Below, piece by piece: positions 1 through 7,144 of a stretch of 64,000 bases of DNA. The stretch covers positions 124,001 to 188,000 of the forward strand of contig CAYOGE010000002.1 in assembly GCA_964403525.1 (NCBI GenBank), read 5' to 3'. The notes beneath the pieces are model-generated. The model ran no database searches and was not told where the DNA came from. It saw only the letters and a list, made by a program, of their open reading frames with translations. Each line of letters opens with the position of its first letter. The stretch's first letter is position 1. Made by a program: the position numbers and the translations under genes. This DNA is from JAJTGZ01 sp964403525. GTDB taxonomy: Bacteria; Planctomycetota; Phycisphaerae; Phycisphaerales; UBA1924.

Positions 1-128
1 TCCAGATCGGCGGTCAGACGAGGCCTGCCCCAGATTGATGACGCGACGGAGCCCCCGATGCAGTATTCGACCTGCAATCGGTCCAGAACGGCCAGAACAT
101 GCGTAAAGGGTTCAGGCTGCTGTGCCAC
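1..128 (-). CDS. Nucleotidyltransferase-like protein, 5' part only (toxin-like partner)
   Basis: Only about 42 N-terminal codons are inside the window; the gene runs off the left edge. Reading leftwards from a GTG at 128, the protein contains YCIGGSVASSIWGRPRLTAD, which matches the GG-S substrate-binding motif and following strand of minimal nucleotidyltransferases (DUF6036 or AbiEii-like proteins), where a DxD metal site follows directly. The 5' end overlaps the 3' end of the small gene at 112-327 by 17 nt, so the two are probably translationally coupled. This arrangement of a small helical protein followed by a nucleotidyltransferase is typical of toxin-antitoxin pairs. The family call rests on a short segment; function as a toxin is inference. 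Confidence 0.6.
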   Translation of the reverse strand, partial: MAQQPEPFTHVLAVLDRLQVEYCIGGSVASSIWGRPRLTADL

Positions 129-327
129 GGATGATTCTCGCTGCTTCAGCACGGATCTCCTCAGGAGTTCCGTTGGGCAGGCGCATGCGGGCCTTGGCAT
201 CGGCAAAGTCGAAACCCATCTCCCAGAGCATGCAGAGGATGTCGAACTTCTGATCGATTGTGAGAGGGCCAGGAGTATGGGCCGGAGCGGGTTTTGGGAG
301 CGGCCGGAGCGGCACTTCTCTGGACAT
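112..327 (-). CDS. Small antitoxin-like protein upstream of a nucleotidyltransferase
   Basis: The 71-residue protein has a Pro-rich N-terminus (residues 3-20) and then a predicted helical part with LWEMGFDFADAKARMRLPNG and EEIRAEAARIIRG. That layout resembles the small helical proteins (Rv0078B-related antitoxin type) that precede nucleotidyltransferase toxins in actinobacteria, cyanobacteria and planctomycetes. Its stop codon lies 17 nt inside the next gene, whose product carries a nucleotidyltransferase GGS motif. The ATG at 327 has no strong ribosome binding site. I assign the antitoxin role by size, shape and neighbourhood, not by a diagnostic motif; a plain conserved hypothetical is the alternative. 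Confidence 0.5.
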   Translation of the reverse strand: MSREVPLRPLPKPAPAHTPGPLTIDQKFDILCMLWEMGFDFADAKARMRLPNGTPEEIRAEAARIIRGTAA

Positions 328-939
328 GGAGGATGGTAGTGCAGGGTTCTCCGGGTCGCTTGCCCCGCACGATCGGTCCGCTGGATTATGGAGCAGCAGG
401 GTGCAGCGGCGTCAGGCGTGCGAACACGCATGCACCGGCGGCGCGGCCGCGGGGCGACGGGAGATGCCGCTCGCGCCCGGCATCGTGTTGAGGTGGAGAC
501 AAACAACCCAAGGCCGTGCGGGCTTCTGGCGCAGTATGGTGCCATATCTGCTCGTCTGGTGCGGCGGGCAATGAACGGACACTGTCCGTGCAGATGCGAC
601 CAGTCGGTGCGAGATGTGATGATGCACGCGAATGCATAATGGCACGCCTAGATGCACTGGTGAAGGCGTCGGCGCGTACGACCACAGCGTGGCCTGCGGC
701 GTACTCGCGCGCCATTGCTGTGGCTGAGCCGGAAGCACGCACGGTCGAGACGCCGCGGATGGCGCGGCGGTGGTCGGTGACGCCGCGGTGATTGGCGCAG
801 AAGGTGAACCACCGCTGAAGCGGTGGACTACGAGCGGGCAATACCACTGAAGCGGCCTGAAGATTCGGTGGTCGCCGCTCGGTTCGCGTCGTTGCCCTTT
901 GTGGCAAAGCGGATAGGTACTCGGATCGCTTCTTTCAGT
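328..939. other. Intergenic stretch without a convincing gene
   Basis: Open frames exist on both strands here, but their translations are rich in Arg, Ala and Pro and show no protein-like pattern. The region holds a 7-bp inverted repeat at 575-589 (ACGGACA-C-TGTCCGT) and the REP-like palindrome at 809-826. I see no gene. Confidence 0.5.
809..826. repeat. REP-like palindrome with TGAA loop
   Basis: CCACCGC-TGAA-GCGGTGG is a perfect 7-bp stem with a 4-nt loop, followed by ACTAC. A weaker relative (ACCACTGAAGCGGCC) follows at about 842-856. Short palindromes of this design occur as dispersed REP-type repeats in many planctomycete and verrucomicrobial genomes. Only this cluster is visible here, so the repeat status is inferred. 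Confidence 0.4.
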
Positions 940-1443
940 TCACGGTGCTGCCAGCCGGGCGGCAAAGCGCGTCGCGCACCCGCAGCGCGGGCAGACGGTG
1001 CAATTGTCGTCGGCGATGGGTTGGCCCTCGAGGTCGGTGAGGCAGGCGATGCAGGTGCGCGCTTCTGCGAGGTCAGCGGAGGCCGAGTCCAGGCGCGGGT
1101 AGGTGCGGGGGAGTGTTCTCAAGAGCGCGAACCCGGCGAGGAGCGAAACGGGGACGCGGATCAGCCACCGCATGAAGCCCATGTCGTTGAAGTTGAGCAG
1201 CCACTCAAAGCCGCGGAGTGTGTACCACGTCAAGATGGCGGCGGCGATGGCGATGGGCCAGCGGTAGAGGTTCCACGTCGGCGTCGCGAAGAGGGTCTCA
1301 CGCGCGGCGAGCAGGCTCCTGCCGCGGGGCGTCTGGTCCAGCGTTGCGCGTAGCTTGAGCGGCGAGGGGACTCGCACTGGCTGGCCGCGGTCGTCGAGGC
1401 AGGTTCGGTGGGTGGGCACGGGGGGGGGCTCGGAGGAAGACAA
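940..1443 (-). CDS. Membrane protein with C-terminal zinc ribbon
   Basis: The 167-residue product has a Pro-rich N-terminus, two hydrophobic segments (about residues 60-78 and 90-112) and a C-terminal pair of Cys knuckles, CIAC near 132 and CPRCGC near 152, which together look like a zinc ribbon. The architecture (one or two membrane helices plus a small cytoplasmic zinc ribbon) is common in planctomycetes and of unknown function; the proteins at 11291-12028 and 38405-39172 follow the same plan. The start used is a TTG, and a later start cannot be excluded. The gene reads alone on the minus strand, downstream of hisN. Confidence 0.65.
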   Translation of the reverse strand: MSSSEPPPVPTHRTCLDDRGQPVRVPSPLKLRATLDQTPRGRSLLAARETLFATPTWNLYRWPIAIAAAILTWYTLRGFEWLLNFNDMGFMRWLIRVPVSLLAGFALLRTLPRTYPRLDSASADLAEARTCIACLTDLEGQPIADDNCTVCPRCGCATRFAARLAAP

Positions 1444-1511
1444 AGTTCAAACTCGAGGCAGGAAGGCAGCAAGGCAAAGAACCCTCATCCGCCCTCGCAG
1501 AGCCTCGGGCA

Positions 1512-1538
1512 CCTTCTCCCAGCGGAGGTGGGAGAAGG
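1512..1538. repeat. Perfect 10-bp inverted repeat downstream of hisN
   Basis: CCTTCTCCCA, a 7-nt loop, then TGGGAGAAGG. It sits 18 nt beyond the hisN stop codon. No T-run follows on the minus strand, so it is either an mRNA-end-stabilising hairpin or a dispersed REP-type repeat rather than a classic terminator. Confidence 0.4.
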
Positions 1539-1556
1539 ACGAGCGGTCATCCGCGC

Positions 1557-2354
1557 TCAATGTTCATTCGTGAGCAACTTGAGCACCTGGGCGTGCAGCG
1601 TGGGGTTGGCCGCGAGGCCGTCGCCGCCGTCGATGCGGTCTTCGCCGGTCCATGATGTAAAGATTCCGCCCGCCTCGCGGAAAATCACCGGGAACGGTCC
1701 GTTGTCCCACGGGTGCATCACGGGGTCGATGGCGACGTCGACCCGCCCGGTTGCGGCGAGGGCGAAGAGGTATGCGTCGGACCAGCCGCGGATCGAACCG
1801 GCGGCCTGCTGCAGGCGTTCGAGGTGGGCGGTACGGTTGCTCTGCTTGTAGTAGTCGTACGAAGTTGTGCAGACCAGGGCGCGGTCGAGGCGGTCGCAGC
1901 GGGAGACGCGGGCGGGGAGGCGCGGCTTGCCTTGGCGTTTCCACCAGGCGCCTTGGCCGTCGACCGCATAGACGCGTTCGCCAAGGGCGGGGAGCTCGAT
2001 GACGCCCGCGACCGAGCGGCCCTGATAGAGCACGCCGATCAGCACCGAGTAGAGCGGCACGCCGTGGGTGAACGAGCGCGTACCGTCGATCGGGTCGATG
2101 TACCACGTCCAGCCGTTGGTGCCTACGCGGGAGCCGTGCTCCTCCCCCACTACAGCATCGCCCGGAAAGTGCGACTCGATCAGGCCGCGGATGATCTCTT
2201 CACCCTGGCGGTCCGCCTCGGTCACCTCGGTGCTGTTGGCCTTCCAGTCCACCGCGAGTGCCTCGCGCTGAAAGTACGTCAGCGAGTGCTCGCCCGCGCG
2301 GGCGGCTGCCGAGAGCAGCAGCTTCGCCCGCTCCTGCAACTCACGCTCGTCCAC
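1557..2354 (-). CDS. hisN: Inositol-monophosphatase family phosphatase, probably histidinol-phosphatase
   Basis: The 265-residue protein is a full-length Mg-dependent phosphatase of the IMPase fold. The metal-site motifs are all present: GEEHG near residues 70-74, YIDPIDGTRSF at 85-95 and WDNGPFPVIFREAGG in the C-terminal third. DPIDGT followed by RSF and a C-terminal WDxxP fits the HisN branch, which removes phosphate from histidinol phosphate in histidine biosynthesis, better than CysQ or SuhB, but the subfamily is not certain. The GTG start has an AAAGGA ribosome binding site. It begins 14 nt inside the 3' end of the upstream permease gene, so the two are co-transcribed although functionally unrelated. 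Confidence 0.85.
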   Translation of the reverse strand: MDERELQERAKLLLSAAARAGEHSLTYFQREALAVDWKANSTEVTEADRQGEEIIRGLIESHFPGDAVVGEEHGSRVGTNGWTWYIDPIDGTRSFTHGVPLYSVLIGVLYQGRSVAGVIELPALGERVYAVDGQGAWWKRQGKPRLPARVSRCDRLDRALVCTTSYDYYKQSNRTAHLERLQQAAGSIRGWSDAYLFALAATGRVDVAIDPVMHPWDNGPFPVIFREAGGIFTSWTGEDRIDGGDGLAANPTLHAQVLKLLTNEH

Positions 2355-3387
2355 GGGTTTCCTTTCGCAGCAGGTAGATCAAGGTCGGGCCGCCCATCAG
2401 CGCGGTGAGGATGCCCAGCGGCATGCGCCCCGCGCCGAGGTTGATCAGCCGGATGGCCGTGTCGGCGGCGACGATGACCAAGGCGCCGATCGCCGCCGCA
2501 GCGGGGAAGAGCCACGCGTGGCGTGCCCTGCCCGCGCCCAGGGCTACGCGGGCCGCGTGCGGTGCGATCAGGCCCACGAAGCCGATCGGGCCGGCGATCA
2601 CCACCGCCACGGTGCAGAGCAGACCGGTCGCGATCAGCGCTGCGAGGCGCACCGCGGGCACGTTGACGCCCACGCTCACGGCCTCGTCGTGCGGGAGCGA
2701 GAGCGCATCGAAGGTCGCCCCGCTGAAAACCGCGATCGCTCCGACAGCGACCGCGATGCCCGCGGCAGCCGCGCCCGTCGATTGCCAAGGGAACTCCTCG
2801 CTGAGGCTCCCCATCAGCAGGCGCGAGGTGCCGAATCCGGCATCGGGCATCAACGCCTGCAGGAACATCACCCCTGCGCCGCAGAGGATGCTGATGACCA
2901 CGCCCGTCAGCAGCAGCGTGACCGGCTCGGCGGTCGCCCCGGCGACAGCGCGCCCTTTCCCCCACCAACCCCCGCCGAAGATCGTCCACCCCGCTGATGC
3001 GACCAGCAGCAGCATCGCCAGCCCCGCGCCGGCCGCGGCGGGCACGAACTGCCACGCGGCGCTGGTGGCCAAGGTGACGCCGATGTACCCGCGTGCCGAC
3101 AGGAAGAGGTTGAACATCACGCCGAGGCTGGCGCCGGCGGAGACGCCCACAACATCGGGCGAGGCGAGCGGGTTGCGCAGCAGCGTCTGCAGGATGACGC
3201 CCGCCGCGCCCAGCGCAGCGCCGACGGCGAGCCCTGAGAACAGCCGTGAGAAGCGGATCGACAGCAGCGCAGGATCACTCGTCCACGACAGACCAACCCC
3301 GTCCCCGCCCGACGCCAGCAGCCGGAGCACGCACGCACCCAGCAGCGCGGCGGCAAGAATGGCGAGAACCACGGCGGTCCGCTTCAT
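2341..3387 (-). CDS. FecCD-type ABC transporter permease (siderophore, haem or B12 uptake)
   Basis: The 348-residue, very hydrophobic protein shows family hallmarks: an N-terminal membrane helix, RFSRLFSGLAVGAALGAAG, the long NPLASPDVVGVSAGASLG motif, and near the C-terminus GPIGFVGLIAPHAAR and MPLGILTALMGGP. These define the BtuC/FecCD permease family, inner-membrane channels that take up iron-siderophores, haem or cobalamin with an ATPase and a periplasmic binding protein. Neither partner is encoded in this window. I chose the ATG at 3387 because earlier in-frame codons lie inside the repeat element at 3431-3644. The 3' end overlaps hisN by 14 nt. Confidence 0.88.
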   Translation of the reverse strand: MKRTAVVLAILAAALLGACVLRLLASGGDGVGLSWTSDPALLSIRFSRLFSGLAVGAALGAAGVILQTLLRNPLASPDVVGVSAGASLGVMFNLFLSARGYIGVTLATSAAWQFVPAAAGAGLAMLLLVASAGWTIFGGGWWGKGRAVAGATAEPVTLLLTGVVISILCGAGVMFLQALMPDAGFGTSRLLMGSLSEEFPWQSTGAAAAGIAVAVGAIAVFSGATFDALSLPHDEAVSVGVNVPAVRLAALIATGLLCTVAVVIAGPIGFVGLIAPHAARVALGAGRARHAWLFPAAAAIGALVIVAADTAIRLINLGAGRMPLGILTALMGGPTLIYLLRKETRGRA

Positions 3388-3430
3388 GCCGGGAGCGTAC
3401 CGGGTCGGCACGCCGAAGGCGTAGCCCCCC

Positions 3431-3644
3431 ACGAGCCCTGTGCGGAAGCACAGGGACAGCCGTGGCCAAACGCCAAAGGCTCGACTGCACGCTCGCTGCT
3501 CCCTGTCCCCGGGCTCCCGCCCGGGGCTCGTTTCGCAACCACGAGCCCTGTGCGGAAGCACAGGGACAGCCGCGGCCACACGCAAAGGGCACACTTGGTT
3601 CGTCGCTGCGGGCTGGCCCCGGGCTCCCGCCCGGGGCTCGTTTC
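3431..3644. repeat. Two tandem copies of a 104-nt palindromic element
   Basis: Copies lie at 3431-3534 and 3541-3644, a 110-nt period. The first 32 nt and the last 28 nt are identical between copies while the middle differs. Each copy has an 8-bp terminal inverted repeat (ACGAGCCC / GGGCTCGT), a left hairpin CCCTGTGC-GGAA-GCACAGGG and a right hairpin CCCCGGGC-TCCC-GCCCGGGG. The design suggests a non-autonomous mobile or REP-type element. It fills the space between the divergent permease gene and atpC. Confidence 0.8.
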
Positions 3645-3726
3645 CGGGGGCTTACCCGCTTTCCTGCGCGGTGATCCGCCCCTACGCTTGTCCCCCACTG
3701 CTTCTGCCCCCTCTTGGAGTCTCCCC

Positions 3727-4164
3727 GTGGCCGAAAAGTCCTTTGCCATCCGTCTTGTGACCCCCGCCGGCAAGCTCCTCGACGGGCAGGCGACCTACGC
3801 CAGCGTGCCGGCCCACGACGGCCTGATCGGCTTCGAGGCCAACCGCGCCCCGATCGTGTTCGAGCTTGGCCTGGGCGAGATGCGGGTTGAGTTCGCCAAC
3901 GACGCCAAGAACGCCGGCGGCGGCAGCCGCAGCTACCTGATCGAGGACGGCTTCGGGCAGATGGCCAACAACCGCCTCACCGTGCTGACCACCAAGGCGT
4001 GGCCGGCGGAAGAGATCGATGAGCCGGCCGCGCAGGCCGAACTGGCGGCCGCCGAGGCACGCCGCTCCGACTCGACCAAGGAACTCGAGGCCCTGACGCG
4101 CGACCGCACGCGGGCGCTGGCCAAGGTGCGCCTGGCACGGGCCGCGGCTGGCCGCGGCATCTGA
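3727..4164 (+). CDS. atpC: ATP synthase F1 epsilon subunit
   Basis: The 145-residue protein has the epsilon beta-sandwich (residues about 4-95: IRLVTPAGKLLDGQATYASV, HDGLIGF, LIEDGFGQMANNRLTVLT) and the C-terminal two-helix domain (about 98-145). It is the central-stalk subunit that couples rotation to catalysis and can inhibit ATP hydrolysis. I chose the GTG at 3727 because GGAG lies 7 nt upstream and the protein then begins VAEKSFAIRL as in the family. The gene stands alone: no other atp gene is present, and its upstream neighbour is a divergent permease gene behind a repeat element. In most bacteria atpC follows atpD. Confidence 0.9.
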   Translation: MAEKSFAIRLVTPAGKLLDGQATYASVPAHDGLIGFEANRAPIVFELGLGEMRVEFANDAKNAGGGSRSYLIEDGFGQMANNRLTVLTTKAWPAEEIDEPAAQAELAAAEARRSDSTKELEALTRDRTRALAKVRLARAAAGRGI

Positions 4165-4220
4165 GCGGGGTTCGCGCTTCGCCGCAAGTAAATCAACACC
4201 ATGCGCCGAGTGCGCGGCGA

Positions 4221-4664
4221 TTATTCGTTGCCGCGCGGACGCATCACAGCGTCCTTGACGATCGCCTCAACCGCCGGCGACTTGGCCTCCGTGATCGTCT
4301 TCAGCTTCACGTGGCGCATGCTCTTGCCTGTGCCTTCCAGCAGCGGGTGCTTCTTGGCGAGTTCGCCGCCGCGCCCGAAGGCGAGGTTGACGCTCTTGCT
4401 GGTGGCGTAGATCGCAAACCCCTCGGCGTCGCGCATTGAGCCGCCGGGGAAGGTGTACTGGGCGATCCCCCACTTCACCGTGTGCGTGAGGCTCGGCGCG
4501 TGGCGCAGCAGCAGCCGGTGCGCGGCGAGGGCGATGGCCTTCTGCCCAGGCTCCAGCGAATTGAAGTAGACCGTCACGGGCGCGCCGAAGTCGCGCCGCT
4601 GCGCTGCGGGCTTCGCCGCGGCATTCTTCTTCGACGCCTTCTTCTTCACGGCCTTTTTCTTCAT
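4221..4664 (-). CDS. DUF1801 (YdhG-like) protein with Lys-rich N-terminal tail
   Basis: The 147-residue protein starts with a very basic, histone-like tail (MKKKAVKKKASKKN, residues 1-25). A DUF1801 domain follows (about 28-140) with HTVKWGIAQYTFPGG and the GTGKSMRHVKLKT stretch. Members include the Bacillus YdhG type, sometimes annotated as iron chaperones, but the biochemical role is not settled. The start ATG overlaps the stop of the upstream gene (ATGA at 4661-4664), so the two are translationally coupled. The basic tail is likely unstructured and could bind nucleic acid; that is inference. Confidence 0.8.
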   Translation of the reverse strand: MKKKAVKKKASKKNAAAKPAAQRRDFGAPVTVYFNSLEPGQKAIALAAHRLLLRHAPSLTHTVKWGIAQYTFPGGSMRDAEGFAIYATSKSVNLAFGRGGELAKKHPLLEGTGKSMRHVKLKTITEAKSPAVEAIVKDAVMRPRGNE

Positions 4665-5413
4665 GACGAACCCTCGCTCATGCGTGCGACGCCGGCTGGG
4701 AACGGGTAGTTGGGGAAGACGCCAACGCCGCCGAGCTTCCACGCCGTGGGGGGCGGGTAGACGTCGCCACGGTAGCCCGACTCGAACATGGTGCGCAGCA
4801 CGCTCTCGAACGAGGGCTCGGCGTCTTCGCCGCCCCCACCCGCGCTCTTGACCAGCCGGTTGGCGCTGGCGCTGAGGAACGAGACGGTGGCGATCGGCAG
4901 CCGCTCGCGCCGGTCCTGGATCATCTTGGTGATGGTCGCGAAGCCGCGGGAGAGGTCGTCGAGGGTGAAGAAGTCTCGGTTGCGCGGGCGGAGCAGGGCG
5001 AGGATGAGGACGCTGTCGAGGTCGTACTTGAGGACGTACGGCTCCTTGTCGCGGGCCGCGTGGATGGATGCGGACTCCTGGAACATCCTGGCGTAGCTGG
5101 TGACGGAGCGCCCCGTCCACTGGCTGGTGGTGACGGTATCGACCAGCTTGCTGATGATGCCGTGGGTGTTGTCGGTGTCGTTGACGCCGACGACGATGGC
5201 GCGGTAGCGCCCGTCGACGACGTCGCGGAACAGGTCCTGCCCCCACATGATGCGCACGCGCTCGGCGGTGCTCATCGTGTTGACGGTGTCGTGGGCGTGC
5301 CCCTCGCCCGGCAACAGGCTGACACGGTCTGGCGCCAAGTCGGCGGAGATCAGGTGGTCGGTCTCTTCGTCGTAGAGGCGGATGCGCGCCCCGGAAGGCT
5401 TCGTTGTGGCCAT
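4661..5413 (-). CDS. Conserved hypothetical protein, first gene of a two-gene operon
   Basis: I do not recognise this 250-residue protein. It is soluble, mixed alpha/beta in character, and has protein-like composition throughout, for example WGQDLFRDVVDGRYRAIVVG, LKYDLDSVLILALLRPRN and ATITKMIQDRRERLPIATV. No signal peptide or membrane helix is visible. The ATG at 5413 follows AAGGAG by 7 nt, a strong start. Its stop codon overlaps the start of the DUF1801 gene (ATGA), so the two products are probably made in fixed ratio and may act together. Confidence 0.7.
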   Translation of the reverse strand: MATTKPSGARIRLYDEETDHLISADLAPDRVSLLPGEGHAHDTVNTMSTAERVRIMWGQDLFRDVVDGRYRAIVVGVNDTDNTHGIISKLVDTVTTSQWTGRSVTSYARMFQESASIHAARDKEPYVLKYDLDSVLILALLRPRNRDFFTLDDLSRGFATITKMIQDRRERLPIATVSFLSASANRLVKSAGGGGEDAEPSFESVLRTMFESGYRGDVYPPPTAWKLGGVGVFPNYPFPAGVARMSEGSS

Positions 5414-5572
5414 GGCTTGCTCCTTGCGTGGCGAGTGTACGGCGCGGCGGGGACGTAGTCGCGAGCCGCGAGGGAGTGAGGGGAGAAGCAGCAATCAGGG
5501 AATTGGGTGCCGCAGACTCCTCGGCCCATCACTTGTTGCGCAGCAATCGATCCTTCTCCCCGTGCAAGGACA

Positions 5573-5600
5573 AGGCCCGGCGGGGGAACCCGCCGGGCCT
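5573..5600 (-). terminator. Strong hairpin downstream of the pseudopilin gene
   Basis: A perfect 12-bp GC-rich stem (AGGCCCGGCGGG / CCCGCCGGGCCT) with a 4-nt loop lies 58 nt after the pseudopilin stop codon. On the minus strand it is followed by TGTCCTTG, only weakly T-rich, so it may act as a terminator or an mRNA 3' stabiliser. Confidence 0.55.
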
Positions 5601-5658
5601 CTCCATTTCCCACACACTCTGTTCGCCGCAGCGCTGTCGCACGCGGCGTCTTGATTGC

Positions 5659-6660
5659 TTACCGGCGCGGGATGTCGCGCCCCTTGATGCCCTCACGCGT
5701 GCCCCAGAAGAAGGCGGGGTACGACAGCGTGCCGTTCTGCCCGTTCTCCTGGCCGTCGTATATCTCGTAGCCGATGTTGGGGTCCTGCAGCAGGTTGGTC
5801 GGCAGGTTCCAGTTCGGATTGGTCGGCTTGTAGACGCTGTTGACCAACGGATCAGATGAAGCTGCGAGCGAGGTGAGCTCGGTCATGTCCATCTCCGAAG
5901 CACTCCCATCGACAAACGCCGCGTTGGGGCGGGCGATCGGGTTGTTCCAGTTGGGCGGGAGCTCAGCGCCGGGGCGCTTGTTCTTCTTGGTGTCGTAACG
6001 CTCAAAGAGCATCACCTTGGCGGTGGGTGAGGTCACCTCCGCAACACGGTTGTAGCGCACGCTGCGCAGGCCGCCGAGCTGGTTGGGGGCGGTGATGCTG
6101 CCGCGCGTCGCGGGGGTGTAGCGTTCTTTGTTGAACCACATCGTCGGCGAGTAGACGTAGGACGAGTCCCACAGCCACCCCTCGAGGTCCGTGCCGCTGG
6201 GGAAGCGGGCGTTGAAGCGCTGGATGATCCCCTTGTCGGCGGGGTTGAACTGAACGGGGCTGCGCAGGTCCTTGGGGTTGATGTACTGCAGCATGATGCC
6301 CGCCCAGTGGAAGGCGAACATCTCGGTCTGGTAGCCGGAGTCGTTGAAGCGCCAGACGTAGCCGGGCATATGCGGCACGTATGCCGAATACCACTCTGGG
6401 CTCGCAGCGCCCGCGACGCCGTTGTAGTTGGTGGTGGGGTTGAACGGGTTGAGCAACTGCTCGCGGTAGTCGTTGCTGTAGGTGAGGATCGACGTCGAGA
6501 GCGACTTGAGGTTCACCTGGCTGACGGCGTTGCGCGCTGCGGTGCGCGCGGCAGAGAGCGCAGGGAGCAGGATGCCCACCAGCAGCGCGATGATGGCGAT
6601 CACCACCAGCAGCTCAATCAACGTGAAACCGCGACGGCCCGTTTGAGTGTTCACACACAT
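5659..6660 (-). CDS. Type II secretion / type IV pilus-like pseudopilin
   Basis: The 333-residue protein begins with a short basic leader and the prepilin peptidase site GFTLIELLVVIAIIALLVGILLP (cleavage after Gly 11, methylated Phe). A C-terminal domain of roughly 300 residues follows, with many aromatic and Asn residues (for example VNLKSLSTSILTYSNDYREQ). Planctomycetes carry many such proteins, processed by prepilin peptidase and displayed on or through the envelope; their individual roles are mostly unknown. The ATG at 6660 has AAGGAG 8 nt upstream, so a longer start at 6711 is unlikely. It stands alone, with a hairpin downstream. Confidence 0.85.
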   Translation of the reverse strand: MCVNTQTGRRGFTLIELLVVIAIIALLVGILLPALSAARTAARNAVSQVNLKSLSTSILTYSNDYREQLLNPFNPTTNYNGVAGAASPEWYSAYVPHMPGYVWRFNDSGYQTEMFAFHWAGIMLQYINPKDLRSPVQFNPADKGIIQRFNARFPSGTDLEGWLWDSSYVYSPTMWFNKERYTPATRGSITAPNQLGGLRSVRYNRVAEVTSPTAKVMLFERYDTKKNKRPGAELPPNWNNPIARPNAAFVDGSASEMDMTELTSLAASSDPLVNSVYKPTNPNWNLPTNLLQDPNIGYEIYDGQENGQNGTLSYPAFFWGTREGIKGRDIPRR

Positions 6661-7144
6661 CTTTACGACTCCTTCAAATTCCGAGCGCACACGCCGAGAA
6701 CCGGCGGCCACGCCTCTGGCAGGCCCACACGCCCGCGATCGACCGAACGGCCGATGAGGAAATATCCATCAATCTGCGCCCGGAATCAACCTTACACCGC
6801 AGATTGGGGTAGCCGCCCCTCACCCAGCCCCGCCCCCGTCCCCCCCCTCCCTTCCAACACTCCCTTCCCTCCCTCCCGCCCCTCCATATCCGCGGTGGGC
6901 CTTGGCGGGCGATTCTGGAGGGCAAGGTTTGTATCCTGTGCGGATGGAACCGGCGACCGCTTTGATGACGTATCCCTACGTACACTGGCCGCCGCGTCTT
7001 GTGGGGACGATATTCGGTGGTCACCGCCGATCGGGCGCGGTTGCCGGGTATTGAGCGACCTCTCCACCCCACGTTGCACCGCCCCCCTCTCCGGAGCCGG
7101 GGTCTGAGCCGTTTCTGTCGTCCCAAGCCGTTGCCAGAGCCGTC
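6661..7144. other. Divergent intergenic region with a long pyrimidine tract
   Basis: No gene is seen between the divergent pseudopilin and kinase genes. The plus strand carries an almost uninterrupted C/T tract at about 6830-6890, with several runs of five to seven C. Promoters for both genes should lie here but I cannot place them. Confidence 0.5.

Noticed and set aside
386..907. 173-codon open frame on the minus strand in the left intergenic region
   Set aside because: Composition is Arg/Ser/Pro/Ala-rich with no domain-like pattern and no ribosome binding site; the frame is probably accidental.
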